DNA from: Brevibacterium sp. XM4083
Lineage (GTDB): Bacteria; Actinomycetota; Actinomycetes; Actinomycetales; Brevibacteriaceae
Assembly: GCF_006489205.2 (NCBI RefSeq)
Contig: NZ_VFYR02000001.1
Location: 62,001 to 126,000, forward strand
DNA: 64,000 bases
Direction of reading: 5' to 3'
Both the position numbers and the translations under genes were made by a program. The first letter of the stretch is position 1, and every line of letters starts with the position of its first letter. This document shows positions 8,003 through 16,151 of the stretch, one piece after another. The notes under the pieces are model-generated. The model saw nothing but the letters and a program-made list of their open reading frames with translations. It was not told the origin of the DNA and made no database searches.

Positions 8003-8700
8003 TACGACTCTCCATTTAGACGCGTGAAGCGTTGTCCCGGTTCAAACCTACCGTCATGCAGGCGGAATACCTGCACCGACCAGCCCGAGGGGCAGCAGTC
8101 CTCATCACCGTCGGCGTACATCGCCTCCTGGACGACGAGCGTGCCGTTCTTGCCGGGGCTGAGCGTGAGCTGATTGCCTGTGGCGATGAGCTCGAGGCGC
8201 GGTGCGCCCTCGAATTCGCTGACGACGACCCCGGCGATGACCTCGCTCATCTGCTGCGGGTTGAGCACCGTGACGACCTGGAACTTCCGGTCGCCGCTGA
8301 GGAACGGGGTGCCGAACTTCATGCACTCCTGGCAGTCGGCGACGACCTTCGCCGTCTCCGACGCCCGACCGGTCACCGCGACCCCCGAACTGTCCTCGAT
8401 GAGGGTGCGGATGTCATCGAGCGAATACGGCTTGTCCGCGGGCCCGGAGTCCTCATTCGATTCGTCGAAGAGCGTCGGCGAGGTGCTTCCCGCAGGCTCG
8501 ACGCGCAGCCCCCTGTCCGGCCCGCAGGCCGCGAGCGCGACGAGCAGCGCAAGCGCGCAGGCACACGCGACCAGCGTCCTGAGACCGCCTCTGGTCAGGA
8601 CGCCTGCCGTGACGGCAGCGCGCGACGCGTGCGCAGACCTGCGCACTGGAGTGGGGATGGGCACGCTGTCATTTTCGCGTGTTCGCCCGCACTCGTCCAC
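8002..8700 (-). CDS. Lipoprotein, first gene of the two-component operon
   Basis: A predicted lipoprotein of up to 232 residues. A hydrophobic stretch ends in the lipobox LVALAACG, so Cys about 59 should be lipidated and the rest exported. The mature part has no recognised domain; it contains paired cysteines (CQEC, DCC). The GTG at 8700 gives an overlong region before the signal peptide and has no clear ribosome site; in-frame GTG codons further in are alternatives. As the first gene of an operon with a regulator and kinase, it may tune signal sensing at the membrane, like CseA in Streptomyces, but sequence alone does not prove this. Confidence 0.75.
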   Translation of the reverse strand: MDECGRTRENDSVPIPTPVRRSAHASRAAVTAGVLTRGGLRTLVACACALALLVALAACGPDRGLRVEPAGSTSPTLFDESNEDSGPADKPYSLDDIRTLIEDSSGVAVTGRASETAKVVADCQECMKFGTPFLSGDRKFQVVTVLNPQQMSEVIAGVVVSEFEGAPRLELIATGNQLTLSPGKNGTLVVQEAMYADGDEDCCPSGWSVQVFRLHDGRFEPGQRFTRLNGES

Positions 8701-8936
8701 TTGGTCCCGGATCGGGGAGCGGCCAGGAGCCGGGTTCAGGGGTGGTCGAGTGCAGGGGTCGGGGGTGCTCGGTGGTGCTTGGCGGTCAGGTCCCCGGCTG
8801 TTGGCCTGTCGGGTGCCGGGGGGTCAGGCCGCCGGCTGTTGGCCTGTTGGGTGCGTGGGGTGGTCAGGTGCCGGGACACAGTCGCCCGGCCCCCGGGTCG
8901 GGGGTCACTCGGCTGTCGCCTCTCAGCCCGAATCGG

Positions 8937-8942
8937 TACCCT
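8937..8942 (+). promoter_or_regulatory. Leaderless-type -10 (TACCCT)
   Basis: TACCCT lies 6 nt before ATG 8949, and no purine-rich ribosome site precedes the ATG. A transcript starting at the A of the ATG is expected. Confidence 0.55.
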
Positions 8943-8948
8943 GGTGGT

Positions 8949-9212
8949 ATGGCAACGTCGAACTCTGCGAAGAAGTCCTCCAGCACCGTGTCCTACAAGG
9001 ATGCGCTCAAAGTCGGGCTGGTCTGCGGCGTCGCCGTCCTCATCCTCTCGATCATCGTCACCCGCGCCTGGCAGGACTCCGACGCGTTCGGTTACGCCTT
9101 CATCTACGCCGGCATCGCATTCGTCCTCGTCAGCGCCCTGTCTGCGGTGCTCAACTGGGTGATGCGCAACGACACGCAGAACGACGACCAGTCCTACCCC
9201 GTCCTCAAGTAG
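8949..9212 (+). CDS. Small two-helix membrane protein
   Basis: An 87-residue protein with a short polar N-terminus (SNSAKKSSSTVSYKD), two hydrophobic helices around residues 18-36 and 46-68, and a polar acidic tail. No family is recognised. The frame extends upstream to 8679, but that part is low-complexity and GTG-rich. The ATG at 8949 is preferred because it is preceded by a leaderless-type -10 at the correct distance. It is divergent from the lipoprotein operon and followed by a repeat-filled gap. Confidence 0.65.
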   Translation: MATSNSAKKSSSTVSYKDALKVGLVCGVAVLILSIIVTRAWQDSDAFGYAFIYAGIAFVLVSALSAVLNWVMRNDTQNDDQSYPVLK

Positions 9213-9629
9213 GGCCTGCGGGAAGTAGGGCCTCCGGGGCGGGCACGAGGATCGTCGCGCCGCCTCTCTGCGCCACCTCTCTGCGCCACCTCTCTGCGCC
9301 ACCTCCACGGTGCCGCCACGGCTTTTGCGCCACCTTCATGGTGCCGACCCGGCTTCTGCGCCACTTTCATGGTGAAATTCGAAGCAGATTCGCCATGAAC
9401 CTGGCGCGCAATCGCTGTCGACCTTCCGCAGTTCTTGGTGCCTGCGGTGTGATGCGCACGCTCTGATGCGCTTCGTCGTGCGTGCTCCGGTCTTTGCGCC
9501 CAACAACCACCTGCTCTCGCTCTCGGGCCACCACCGGCCCTCGGATCACCACCAGCGCTCGGGCTCAGAGCACTCGCTCACCCGCAGATCACCACAGACC
9601 TCAACCTCGGACCACCACAGGCCTCACCC
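9213..9629. repeat. Repeat-filled gap with 13-bp tandem and palindromic GCGCC units
   Basis: CCTCTCTGCGCCA is repeated three times in a row (9263-9301). Then come units of the form TGCGCCACNTTCATGG, the last forming the left arm of an imperfect palindrome (about 9357-9412) whose right arm reads TTCGCCATGAACCTGGCGCG. The right arm nearly matches one at 52756-52777. Beyond 9412 the gap has degenerate CACCA-type repeats (9520-9630). No gene is supported. Confidence 0.7.
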
Positions 9630-10574
9630 TCAGATCACCAGGGTGTCCGTGTGCCAGCGCGTCAAGTGCGCGCGGATCTTCCGCTCCAGAAGCACTCGAT
9701 CGGTGCGACTGGTGACCTTGAGCGTCGTCCACCCTGCTGCCTGCAGAGCTTCGTCCCTGCGGATGTCGCGATTCCACTGGTCCTTCGACTCGAAATGATG
9801 TCCGCCTTCATACTCGAGCGCGAGTCGAGCCTGCTCATAACCCAAGTCGGGCTCGACGACCCTTCCGAGCATCGGGCAGAACACCTGCGGGTGGACTGTC
9901 GGCTCGGGCAGTCCGCGGCCGATCGCCCACAGCCGCAGGTCGGTCTCCTGGGGAGAGTCGACGGTCTCGCGGATGAGCGCGCAGGCGGCTTCGATGTTCG
10001 CTCGGGCGCGAAGGTAACGGCGCTGCCGCAGGGCGCCTTGCAGCTGCGCAAGCGAGCAGAGCGGCGGGCCATGCCATCCGCCGACCATCGCATCGCCGAG
10101 CGCGACCAGCGCATTGCGACCGAGCACGCCCGCGAGATCGACGAAGAGATCTTCGGGCGCCTGCAGCGGCAGCTCCAGCCACGTTCGCATCCGCAGAGTG
10201 CGCGGCCGATGGAACCTGATGCCGGGACGACTGACCTTCGTCAGGGGATCGGTCGACGCGAGATGCAGGGTGGAGTTCGCGCGATCAGCGGGAATCGGCA
10301 GGCCGTAGAGGCGCGCCGCCGTCGGCCCGACACCGACTGCCGTCGGGCACAGCAGACGCACTGCCCGCAGCCTGACGTTCTCGTGCATCCACTCCTCATC
10401 GGCCCACGACGGGGTGGGGTGCCGCACCTTGGCGGTCTCGTCGATCCGGACTCCGCGGTAGAGGTGCCTGCGTGTGCGGTCGAACTTGAGCGCGTGCGTG
10501 GTGACGCCCAGACGGCCGGCGTCCGCTGACCTGAAGAGCGACGGGTACTCGCGATACTCAACGTGCAGATCCAT
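9630..10574 (-). CDS. DUF559 endonuclease-like protein
   Basis: A 314-residue protein. The C-terminal third matches DUF559, a Vsr-like PD-(D/E)XK fold: ETDLRLWAIGRGLPEP, VEPDLGYEQARLALEYEGG with acidic residues in the active-site pattern, then DIRRDEALQAAGWTTLKV. The N-terminal part has a short wing-like segment and the TARLYGLPIP motif frequent in actinobacterial proteins of this type. DNA cleavage is possible but unproven; these proteins are common and often lone genes. The frame opens to 10862, but ATG 10574 (MDLHVEYREYP) matches the usual family start. No partner toxin, antitoxin or methylase is adjacent. Confidence 0.75.
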   Translation of the reverse strand: MDLHVEYREYPSLFRSADAGRLGVTTHALKFDRTRRHLYRGVRIDETAKVRHPTPSWADEEWMHENVRLRAVRLLCPTAVGVGPTAARLYGLPIPADRANSTLHLASTDPLTKVSRPGIRFHRPRTLRMRTWLELPLQAPEDLFVDLAGVLGRNALVALGDAMVGGWHGPPLCSLAQLQGALRQRRYLRARANIEAACALIRETVDSPQETDLRLWAIGRGLPEPTVHPQVFCPMLGRVVEPDLGYEQARLALEYEGGHHFESKDQWNRDIRRDEALQAAGWTTLKVTSRTDRVLLERKIRAHLTRWHTDTLVI

Positions 10575-10952
10575 CCACCGAGGCTGACCCCGAGTGAGCG
10601 GCAGTGTGAACAGCCGCCGATCGCCCTGTGGACGGCGCGCGTGCGTCCACAGGCGCCCCGCGCACGAGCCGGCGGTCCTGTGGGTACGAGTTACACCCGC
10701 CCCGAATGCGTGAACATCGACTCCATCGCCCCAGGTGAGAAACGCGCTGACGACGACTGCCCGGACAGTGACGGAGGGAGCGGTGAGATGCGCCGAGGTG
10801 GCCGGTGCGATCCCGCCGGCCGCGCGGGCCTGCCCGTGCACAGCGGAGAGCACATGAGTCAACGACCCTCGACCGGCCTGCGCTCGGGCGCACAGACCGC
10901 CATCTCACCGTCGGCGCCGTCAATCAGACTTCGACTCCCCCGGAACACCGCC
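10575..10952. other. Gap with a CCTGTGGACG hairpin
   Basis: A 378-nt spacer between two genes on the minus strand. The perfect inverted repeat CCTGTGGACG / CGTCCACAGG (10625-10634 and 10644-10653, 9-nt loop) is the main feature. A similar hairpin is at 35465-35493. The arms resemble actinobacterial DnaA boxes but do not match fully. The reading frame crossing the gap is probably chance. Confidence 0.5.
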
Positions 10953-12005
10953 TCAGCTCACACGCTCGACCCGGGAGCCGCCTCGGCGCAGGATGACGGC
11001 AAGGACGCCGACACCGGCAAGGACGACGAGGCCGCCGAGGGCCGCGAACATCGGGCCATCCGTCTGGGCGACGGACTGTCCGCGGAGCGCCTGCACGGTG
11101 GCCAGGGCGACGACGCCGAGATAGAGCAGCGCGACGATCCGCACGAGGCCGACCCGCACTGACGCCGGGCGCAGCCGCGGCCACCGGCGCCCGAGGAGGA
11201 CGAGTCCGAGAGCGACGAACGGGATGATCTGGAGCGCGTGGATCCCGAGGAAATGGGGGACGCGGATGTCGCCCGCCTCGGTGTTCCAGCCGGTGATCGG
11301 CATCATCGGTCCGCCGTCGACGGCTCCGACGCTGTGGGCGCCGGCCAGGCCCTGCGCCTCGGCGGCGTCCATGTCGACGACGTTGAGCTCGCCGACGGTC
11401 ATGAGGAACGCGATCGCCATGCCGATGAGGCCGATCGCGGTGCCCCAGCGGATGCCGGCGGCGATGCCGCGGTCGGGCAGCCGACGGAACGCGAGCACGA
11501 AGCCGAGGACGAGATTCGCCAGCCACACCACGGTGATGAGCCCGCCCATGCCGTAGTAGAGGCCCGCGTCGAGAGGGGTGCGCACGTTGAAATGGCTCAT
11601 CTGACCGCGGATGATCTGCACGACGATGAAGGCGAGTTCGACCGAGATCCCGATTGCGATGATCGTTCCGAGCACCCGGCCGATGCGGTTGCGGCGGGGC
11701 AGGAACTGGAGCATCCAGGCGATAGTCACGGTGTAGATCGCGATCGAGATGCCGAACTTCGCGGCCTTGTGCCAGATCGGGGCGCCGACGAGGGTGCGGT
11801 CGTCGGTGAAGTACCCGACCGTGGCGATGGCGGCGATGAGGGCGGCGAAGACCGCGGCTGCGATGAGGGGGCGATGGAGTCGGGAGAGTCCGGAAACGAT
11901 CGTCGCCGGACGCAGAGTGGTCTCGCCGAGGCGGCCCGTCGATGCGGAGGTCACGCCGTTCTCCCGGGGCAGTCCGACGTCGTTGTCAGATAGTCCGCTA
12001 TCCAT
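10953..12005 (-). CDS. Multi-pass membrane protein
   Basis: A 350-residue integral membrane protein with about eight or nine hydrophobic helices. Histidines near helix ends (HKAAKFGISIAIYT, QMSHFN, VPHFLGIHALQI) recall redox or metal-binding membrane proteins, but no family is recognised. The ATG at 12005 follows a minus-strand TACTAT by 6 nt, which fits a leaderless message. The gene is divergent from a MerR regulator and their promoters overlap in one palindrome, so regulation by that MerR protein is likely. Confidence 0.75.
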   Translation of the reverse strand: MDSGLSDNDVGLPRENGVTSASTGRLGETTLRPATIVSGLSRLHRPLIAAAVFAALIAAIATVGYFTDDRTLVGAPIWHKAAKFGISIAIYTVTIAWMLQFLPRRNRIGRVLGTIIAIGISVELAFIVVQIIRGQMSHFNVRTPLDAGLYYGMGGLITVVWLANLVLGFVLAFRRLPDRGIAAGIRWGTAIGLIGMAIAFLMTVGELNVVDMDAAEAQGLAGAHSVGAVDGGPMMPITGWNTEAGDIRVPHFLGIHALQIIPFVALGLVLLGRRWPRLRPASVRVGLVRIVALLYLGVVALATVQALRGQSVAQTDGPMFAALGGLVVLAGVGVLAVILRRGGSRVERVS

Positions 12006-12024
12006 AAATAGATAGTAGACTATC
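11989..12024. promoter_or_regulatory. Paired GATAG-N4-CTATC operators with divergent promoters
   Basis: Two 14-bp dyads, GATAGTCCGCTATC (11989-12002) and GATAGTAGACTATC (12011-12024), have centres 22 bp apart, about two helix turns. The second contains both -10 elements: TACTAT on the minus strand, 6 nt before ATG 12005, and TAGACT on the plus strand, 7 nt before GTG 12029. The first covers the opening codons of the membrane protein. This is the likely binding site of the MerR protein. Confidence 0.65.
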
Positions 12025-12028
12025 CGAC

Positions 12029-12799
12029 GTGGGCCTGCAAGAGTGTTCGGCGAGGGAACGGATGGGGAGGGCGATGCGGATATCTCAGCTCAGCGAGCAG
12101 ACCGGGGTGCCGATCCCGCGGATCAAGTACTACATCCGCGAGGGCCTCGTGCCGCGGGCGACCGTCACCGCCGAGGATCCCGGCGGCTACGGGAGCGACC
12201 ATGTCCACCGGGTGCGGCTCGTGCGCGCGATGGTGACGATCGGCGGCATGTCGATCGCGTCGGCGCGGGCTGTGCTCGCCGAGCTCGATTCGCCGCAGCC
12301 GCAGGTGCCCGTCGCGCTCGGTCAGGGGATCATCGGGGTCAATGCCCGCCCCGGCGACCCCGATCCCGGTGGTGGGACGCCGAGTTCCCGCGAGCGGGCC
12401 GCCGCCCTCATCGATGCCCTCATCGCCGATCGCGACTGGAATCTCGCGGCGGATGAGCCGGCGCTCGCCCCGCTCATCACCGCAGTGGAGACGATGATCG
12501 ACACGGGGCATGAGGATCTGCTCGGTCATCTCGATGTCTACGCCGAGGCGGCCGAGCGCATCGCCGGCGCCGACATTGCGAGCCTCGCCCCCACCGACGA
12601 CCCCGCGGCGATCGTCGAGAAGTCCGTTCTCGGCACGGTGCTCGGCTCGGTCTTCATCGACAGCCTGCGCAAACTCGCGCACTCCGACCGCGCGAGGCGC
12701 CTCTTCTGGCCGGCCGAGGACATCGCCCGCGCCGCTCGCGAGGATTCCGCGGAGGCCGGGGAGTTCGGGGAGTCCGGGAAAGGGCCGGAAGGGGCCTAG
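12029..12799 (+). CDS. MerR family regulator
   Basis: A 256-residue regulator. Its N-terminal domain is a typical MerR winged helix: MRISQLSEQTGVPIPRIKYY, then REGLVPRA and a second helix with VHRVRLVRAMVTIGGMS. The C-terminal 170 residues are helical, without Cys pairs, so the inducer is probably not a soft metal. GTG 12029 fits a leaderless message (TAGACT 7 nt upstream); ATG 12074, with GGGGAGG just before it, is the classical alternative and gives a protein 15 residues shorter. The last ten codons are part of a duplication repeated 187-188 bp downstream. Confidence 0.85.
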   Translation: MGLQECSARERMGRAMRISQLSEQTGVPIPRIKYYIREGLVPRATVTAEDPGGYGSDHVHRVRLVRAMVTIGGMSIASARAVLAELDSPQPQVPVALGQGIIGVNARPGDPDPGGGTPSSRERAAALIDALIADRDWNLAADEPALAPLITAVETMIDTGHEDLLGHLDVYAEAAERIAGADIASLAPTDDPAAIVEKSVLGTVLGSVFIDSLRKLAHSDRARRLFWPAEDIARAAREDSAEAGEFGESGKGPEGA

Positions 12800-13106
12800 A
12801 AAGTACCCGGTCTGGCACCGCCACTCAGGTCTGCGGAAGTCTGGAGGCGATTGTGCGCCGCCCCCATGGTGATTTCGGAGCTGAGATCACCCTGGTGGCG
12901 GCGCAGAACACTGGGGCCCGCCTTGAGGCTGGCGAGGGGCCGCCGAGGTCGCCCGAGGAGTCCGGGAAAGGGCCGGACGGGGCCTAGAAGAACCGGGTCT
13001 GGCACCGCCACTCAGGTCTGCGGAAGTCTGGAGGCGATTGTGCGCCGCCCCCATGGTGATTTCGGAGCTGAGATCACCCTGGAAGCGGCGCAGAACACTG
13101 GGCCCG
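12769..13106. repeat. Tandem duplication (about 188 bp) with internal palindromes
   Basis: Copy one (12769-12920) starts inside the last codons of the MerR gene; copy two (12957-13106) repeats it with few differences, including the GESGKGPEGA-stop coding tail. Each copy holds a palindrome: TGCGCCGCC (12854-12862) pairs with GGCGGCGCA (12897-12905), with inner arms GGTGAT and ATCACC; the second copy sits at about 13041-13092. These palindromes belong to the same family as those at 9.3 and 52.7 kb. The gap from 12800 to 13107 holds nothing else. Confidence 0.85.
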
Positions 13107-13107
13107 T

Positions 13108-15411
13108 CTACCGGAACCGCAGGAGCCGGAGGCTGTTGAGGACGACGAACACCGAGGAGAACGCCATCGCGGCCCCGGCGATCATCGGGCTGAGCAGCCC
13201 GGCCGCGGCGACCGGGATCGCTGCCGTGTTGTACGCGAAGGCCCAGAACAGGTTGCCCTTGATGAGCCCGAGCGTCCGCCGCGACAGGCGGATCGCCTGC
13301 GGGATCTGCCGCGGATCCGACCGCACCATCGTGATGTCCGAGGCCGCCATCGCCGCGTCCGTGCCCGAACCCACCGCGATGCCGAGGTCGGCGCCGGCCA
13401 GGGCCGCGGCATCGTTGATGCCGTCACCGACCATCGCGACCGAGCGCCCGTCTGCCTGGAGTTCGTCGACGACGGCGATCTTGCCCTCGGGACGAACGTC
13501 GGCAAAGACCTCGGTGATCCCGAGCTTGCCGGCGACCGCCTCGGCGGCTGAGGCATTGTCCCCGGTCAGCAGCACCGTGCGCAGTCCGAGGCGATGGAGT
13601 TCGGAGATCGCCGAGGCGGCCCCGTCCCTCACCTCGTCGGCGACGAACGTCAGCCCGCGGAAGTCCCCGTCGACGGCGAGTGCGACGATCGTCGCGCCCG
13701 CCGGAACCGCGTCGGGGGCGACGTCGACCGTGATCCCGCGTTCGCGGAGCAGATCGGGCCGACCGGCGATGACCTCGCGTCCGTCGATCCTCGCCTCGAG
13801 CCCTCCGCCGGGGATCGCGGTGAAGTCCTCGACCCTCCCCGAGGCGGTCGCCGCCCCGGCCGTGACACGCTCTGCCCGTGACGCTTCGACGATCGCGCGG
13901 GCCACCGGGTGCTCGCTCTGCTCTTCGAGGCGCGCGAGCACGGCGAAGTCCGCGTCGGTCAGCTGCGAGCCGATGAGCGTCATCACGCCCGTCGTCAGGG
14001 TCCCGGTCTTGTCGAGCACGACGGTGTCGATCGACCGCGTCGACTCGAGTGCCTCGGGGCCGGAGACGAGGATCCCCAGCTGCGAACCGCGGCCCGAGGA
14101 CACGGCGAGGGCCGTCGGGGTCGCCAGGCCGAGCGCACACGGACACGCGATGATGAGCACCGTGAGTGCCGCATGCAGGCCCATCGCCCAGTCGCCGCTG
14201 ACGAGCCCCCATGCGAGGAACGTCAGCACGCTGATGACGAAGACGATCGGCACGAACACCGCCGAGATGCGATCGGCGAGGCGCTGCACGGCCGGTTTGC
14301 CCAGCTGTGCGCGGCTGACGAGGTCGGCCATCGCCGCCAGCGTCGTCTCCGCGCCGACGCGTTCGGCTCGGACCTCGAGCACCCCTGAGGTGTTGATCGT
14401 CGCACCGGTGACGGTGTCGCCGACCCCGACCTCGACGGGGGCGGATTCGCCGGTGAGCATCGCCTCGTCGACGGCCGAGTGACCGGCGACGATGACCCCG
14501 TCGGTGGCGATCTTCTCGCCCGGACGGACCCGGAAGACGTCACCGACGCGGAGTTCCGCGATGGGCACCTGCACTTCGACGCGCTCGCCGGAACCGGACA
14601 GGTCACCTGAAAGAGGAGACCCCGCACCGGTACCGGATGCGCCGTCGCCTGCCCCCACCTCGGCGCCAGGAGAAACGTCACCGGGAGAAACCTCACCGGG
14701 AGAAACCTCACCGGGCGCACGCAGCACGGTCGCCGACTTCGCTCCGAGGTCGAGCAGCTTGCGCAAGGCCGCAGTCGCTCGGTTCTTCGCGCGATCCTCG
14801 GTGAGCTTGCCGATGAGGAGGAACACCGTGATCGCCGCGGCCGCCTCGAACCACACGTGGTAGGTCCCGGGAATCGCCCAGCCGTGCCCGTCGACGACTG
14901 CCCGCAGCAGCGTCGCATACGAGTACCCGCTGGCGACGATGATGCCGACGCTGACGAGGGTGTCCATCGTCGTCGACCCGCCTCGGGCGGCCTTGAACGC
15001 CGCCGAGTGGAACGGCCACGCACCCCACGTGACGACGGGGAGGGCGAGGAGTCCGACGACCCACTGCCAGCCCGGGAAGTGCCAGCTCATCACCATCGAG
15101 ACGGCGATGATCGGCACGGCGAGGATGAGGGAGCCGAGGAACCGCGGCCGCAGGTGCCGGGGGGCGTAGTCGACGATCTCGGGACCCGCCGAGGCGGCCT
15201 TCCGCACGCTCGCCCCGTACCCGGCCTTCTCGACGGCGGCGGTGACGTCGCCGTCGGTGAGGTCGGAGTCGATGACGACGTGGGCGGTGTTGAGCGGCAG
15301 GTTGACCTCGGCGGTCACCCCGTCGAGGCGCGAAAGCCTCTTCTCGATCCGGGCCGAGCACGATGCGCAGGTCATTCCCGTGATGTCGAGATCAACCTCG
15401 CGCGACATCAC
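13108..15411 (-). CDS. copA: Copper-exporting P1B-type ATPase
   Basis: A 767-residue copper pump. The N-terminal metal-binding domain has GMTCASC (Cys15, Cys18). Eight membrane helices are expected; the transport site CPC is in IACPCALG, the phosphorylated Asp is in DKTGTLTTG, and the hinge is [13 protein letters not shown] with this context indicates Cu(I) export using ATP at the plasma membrane. A Gly/Ser/Pro-rich insertion with three [17 protein letters not shown] repeats lies in the actuator domain near residues 235-270 and looks like local expansion. The start overlaps the copZ stop by 4 nt, so the two genes are coupled. Confidence 0.95.
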   Translation of the reverse strand: MMSREVDLDITGMTCASCSARIEKRLSRLDGVTAEVNLPLNTAHVVIDSDLTDGDVTAAVEKAGYGASVRKAASAGPEIVDYAPRHLRPRFLGSLILAVPIIAVSMVMSWHFPGWQWVVGLLALPVVTWGAWPFHSAAFKAARGGSTTMDTLVSVGIIVASGYSYATLLRAVVDGHGWAIPGTYHVWFEAAAAITVFLLIGKLTEDRAKNRATAALRKLLDLGAKSATVLRAPGEVSPGEVSPGDVSPGAEVGAGDGASGTGAGSPLSGDLSGSGERVEVQVPIAELRVGDVFRVRPGEKIATDGVIVAGHSAVDEAMLTGESAPVEVGVGDTVTGATINTSGVLEVRAERVGAETTLAAMADLVSRAQLGKPAVQRLADRISAVFVPIVFVISVLTFLAWGLVSGDWAMGLHAALTVLIIACPCALGLATPTALAVSSGRGSQLGILVSGPEALESTRSIDTVVLDKTGTLTTGVMTLIGSQLTDADFAVLARLEEQSEHPVARAIVEASRAERVTAGAATASGRVEDFTAIPGGGLEARIDGREVIAGRPDLLRERGITVDVAPDAVPAGATIVALAVDGDFRGLTFVADEVRDGAASAISELHRLGLRTVLLTGDNASAAEAVAGKLGITEVFADVRPEGKIAVVDELQADGRSVAMVGDGINDAAALAGADLGIAVGSGTDAAMAASDITMVRSDPRQIPQAIRLSRRTLGLIKGNLFWAFAYNTAAIPVAAAGLLSPMIAGAAMAFSSVFVVLNSLRLLRFR

Positions 15412-15620
15412 TTGACCTCGTAGCCTGCTTCGTCGACCGCGGCGCGGATGTCCGCGTCGTCGAGGTCGGCCGTCGAGGTGATCGTCACGGGGGAGTCCCC
15501 GCCGGCGTTGAGGTCGACGGCGACGTCGGTCACGCCGGACAGCGCGCCGATCTCCTCCGTGACCGAGGCGACGCAGTGGCCGCAGGTCATTCCGCTGACG
15601 GTGATCGTGGTGGTGGTCAT
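15408..15620 (-). CDS. copZ: Copper chaperone, HMA domain
   Basis: A 70-residue heavy-metal-associated domain. The Cu(I)-binding motif GMTCGHC places Cys13 and Cys16 in the first loop, and the length fits a ferredoxin-like fold. CopZ-type proteins carry Cu(I) in the cytoplasm to CopA. ATG 15620 is preceded by an AGGAG-type site. The gene overlaps copA by 4 nt and lies 129 nt downstream of csoR on the same strand. No second CsoR site is seen in that spacer, so the three genes probably share the promoter before csoR. Confidence 0.93.
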   Translation of the reverse strand: MTTTTITVSGMTCGHCVASVTEEIGALSGVTDVAVDLNAGGDSPVTITSTADLDDADIRAAVDEAGYEVK

Positions 15621-15749
15621 GTCTCCTGCTTTCTTCGCACGTCTCGCCGGCCGGTCGACCGGCGATTGACGCCGTGCCTCATCAGGTCAGCGCCGCCTCG
15701 GCGGGATGACCGTCCCGAGAGGAAGGGGGACGGAGCCCTGGAGGGGCGC

Positions 15750-16040
15750 TCAGCTCTTGATGAGTCGGGCGATGGCGGCTGAAGCCTCCTCGATCTTCTT
15801 GCGCGCTTCGTCCTCGCCGGCGGCGGAGGCGTCGACGACGCAGTGAGCGATATGCTCTTCGAGGAGGTTGATGGAGACCGCGTGCAGTGCGGCTGTGGCT
15901 GCCGAGACCTGGGTGAGGATGTCGATGCAGTACTTGTCCTCATCGATCATCTTCGCGATCCCGCGGACCTGTCCTTCGATCCGCTTCATCCGGCGTTCCA
16001 GAGCGTCTTTCTGCGGGGTGTATCCATGTTGCTCAGTCAT
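15750..16040 (-). CDS. csoR: Copper-sensing repressor CsoR
   Basis: A 96-residue all-helical DUF156 repressor. The Cu(I) ligands are present with family spacing: Cys38, His63 and Cys67 (the Mycobacterium tuberculosis protein uses 36, 61 and 65). Without copper the tetramer represses; Cu(I) releases it. RMKRIEGQVRGI is the conserved DNA-contacting first helix. ATG 16040 is preceded by a minus-strand TAAAGT 6 nt upstream, so the message is probably leaderless, and a palindrome typical of CsoR sites overlaps that promoter. This fits autoregulation of csoR-copZ-copA. Confidence 0.95.
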   Translation of the reverse strand: MTEQHGYTPQKDALERRMKRIEGQVRGIAKMIDEDKYCIDILTQVSAATAALHAVSINLLEEHIAHCVVDASAAGEDEARKKIEEASAAIARLIKS

Positions 16041-16046
16041 GACCCG

Positions 16047-16068
16047 ACTTTATACCCCCATAGGGTAT
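16047..16068. promoter_or_regulatory. CsoR operator overlapping the csoR promoter
   Basis: ATACCCCCATAGGGTAT (16052-16068) is a dyad with ATACCC and GGGTAT arms, as expected of CsoR sites (C/G tracts flanked by AT). It touches the minus-strand -10 TAAAGT (16047-16052) of csoR. It also lies about 72 bp before the divergent MOSC gene's -10, so it may not control that gene. Confidence 0.75.
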
Positions 16069-16139
16069 GGCGCAACCCCCGCCGAGGCGGTCCCTGTGCG
16101 ATTCGTCTCATCTCCCCGCCCGCTCCGCCTCGGTGCTCC

Positions 16140-16145
16140 TAGAAT
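16140..16145 (+). promoter_or_regulatory. Leaderless-type -10 (TAGAAT)
   Basis: TAGAAT ends 6 nt before ATG 16152, and CGAGGC between them is a poor ribosome site. A leaderless transcript is likely. Confidence 0.6.
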
Positions 16146-16151
16146 CGAGGC

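Noticed and set aside
8002..8700. Naming the lipoprotein, regulator and kinase CseA/CseB/CseC
   Set aside because: Only gene order agrees; sigE is absent and no diagnostic residues were checked.
10625..10653. Replication origin
   Set aside because: Only one hairpin, no dnaA or dnaN gene nearby and no cluster of boxes.
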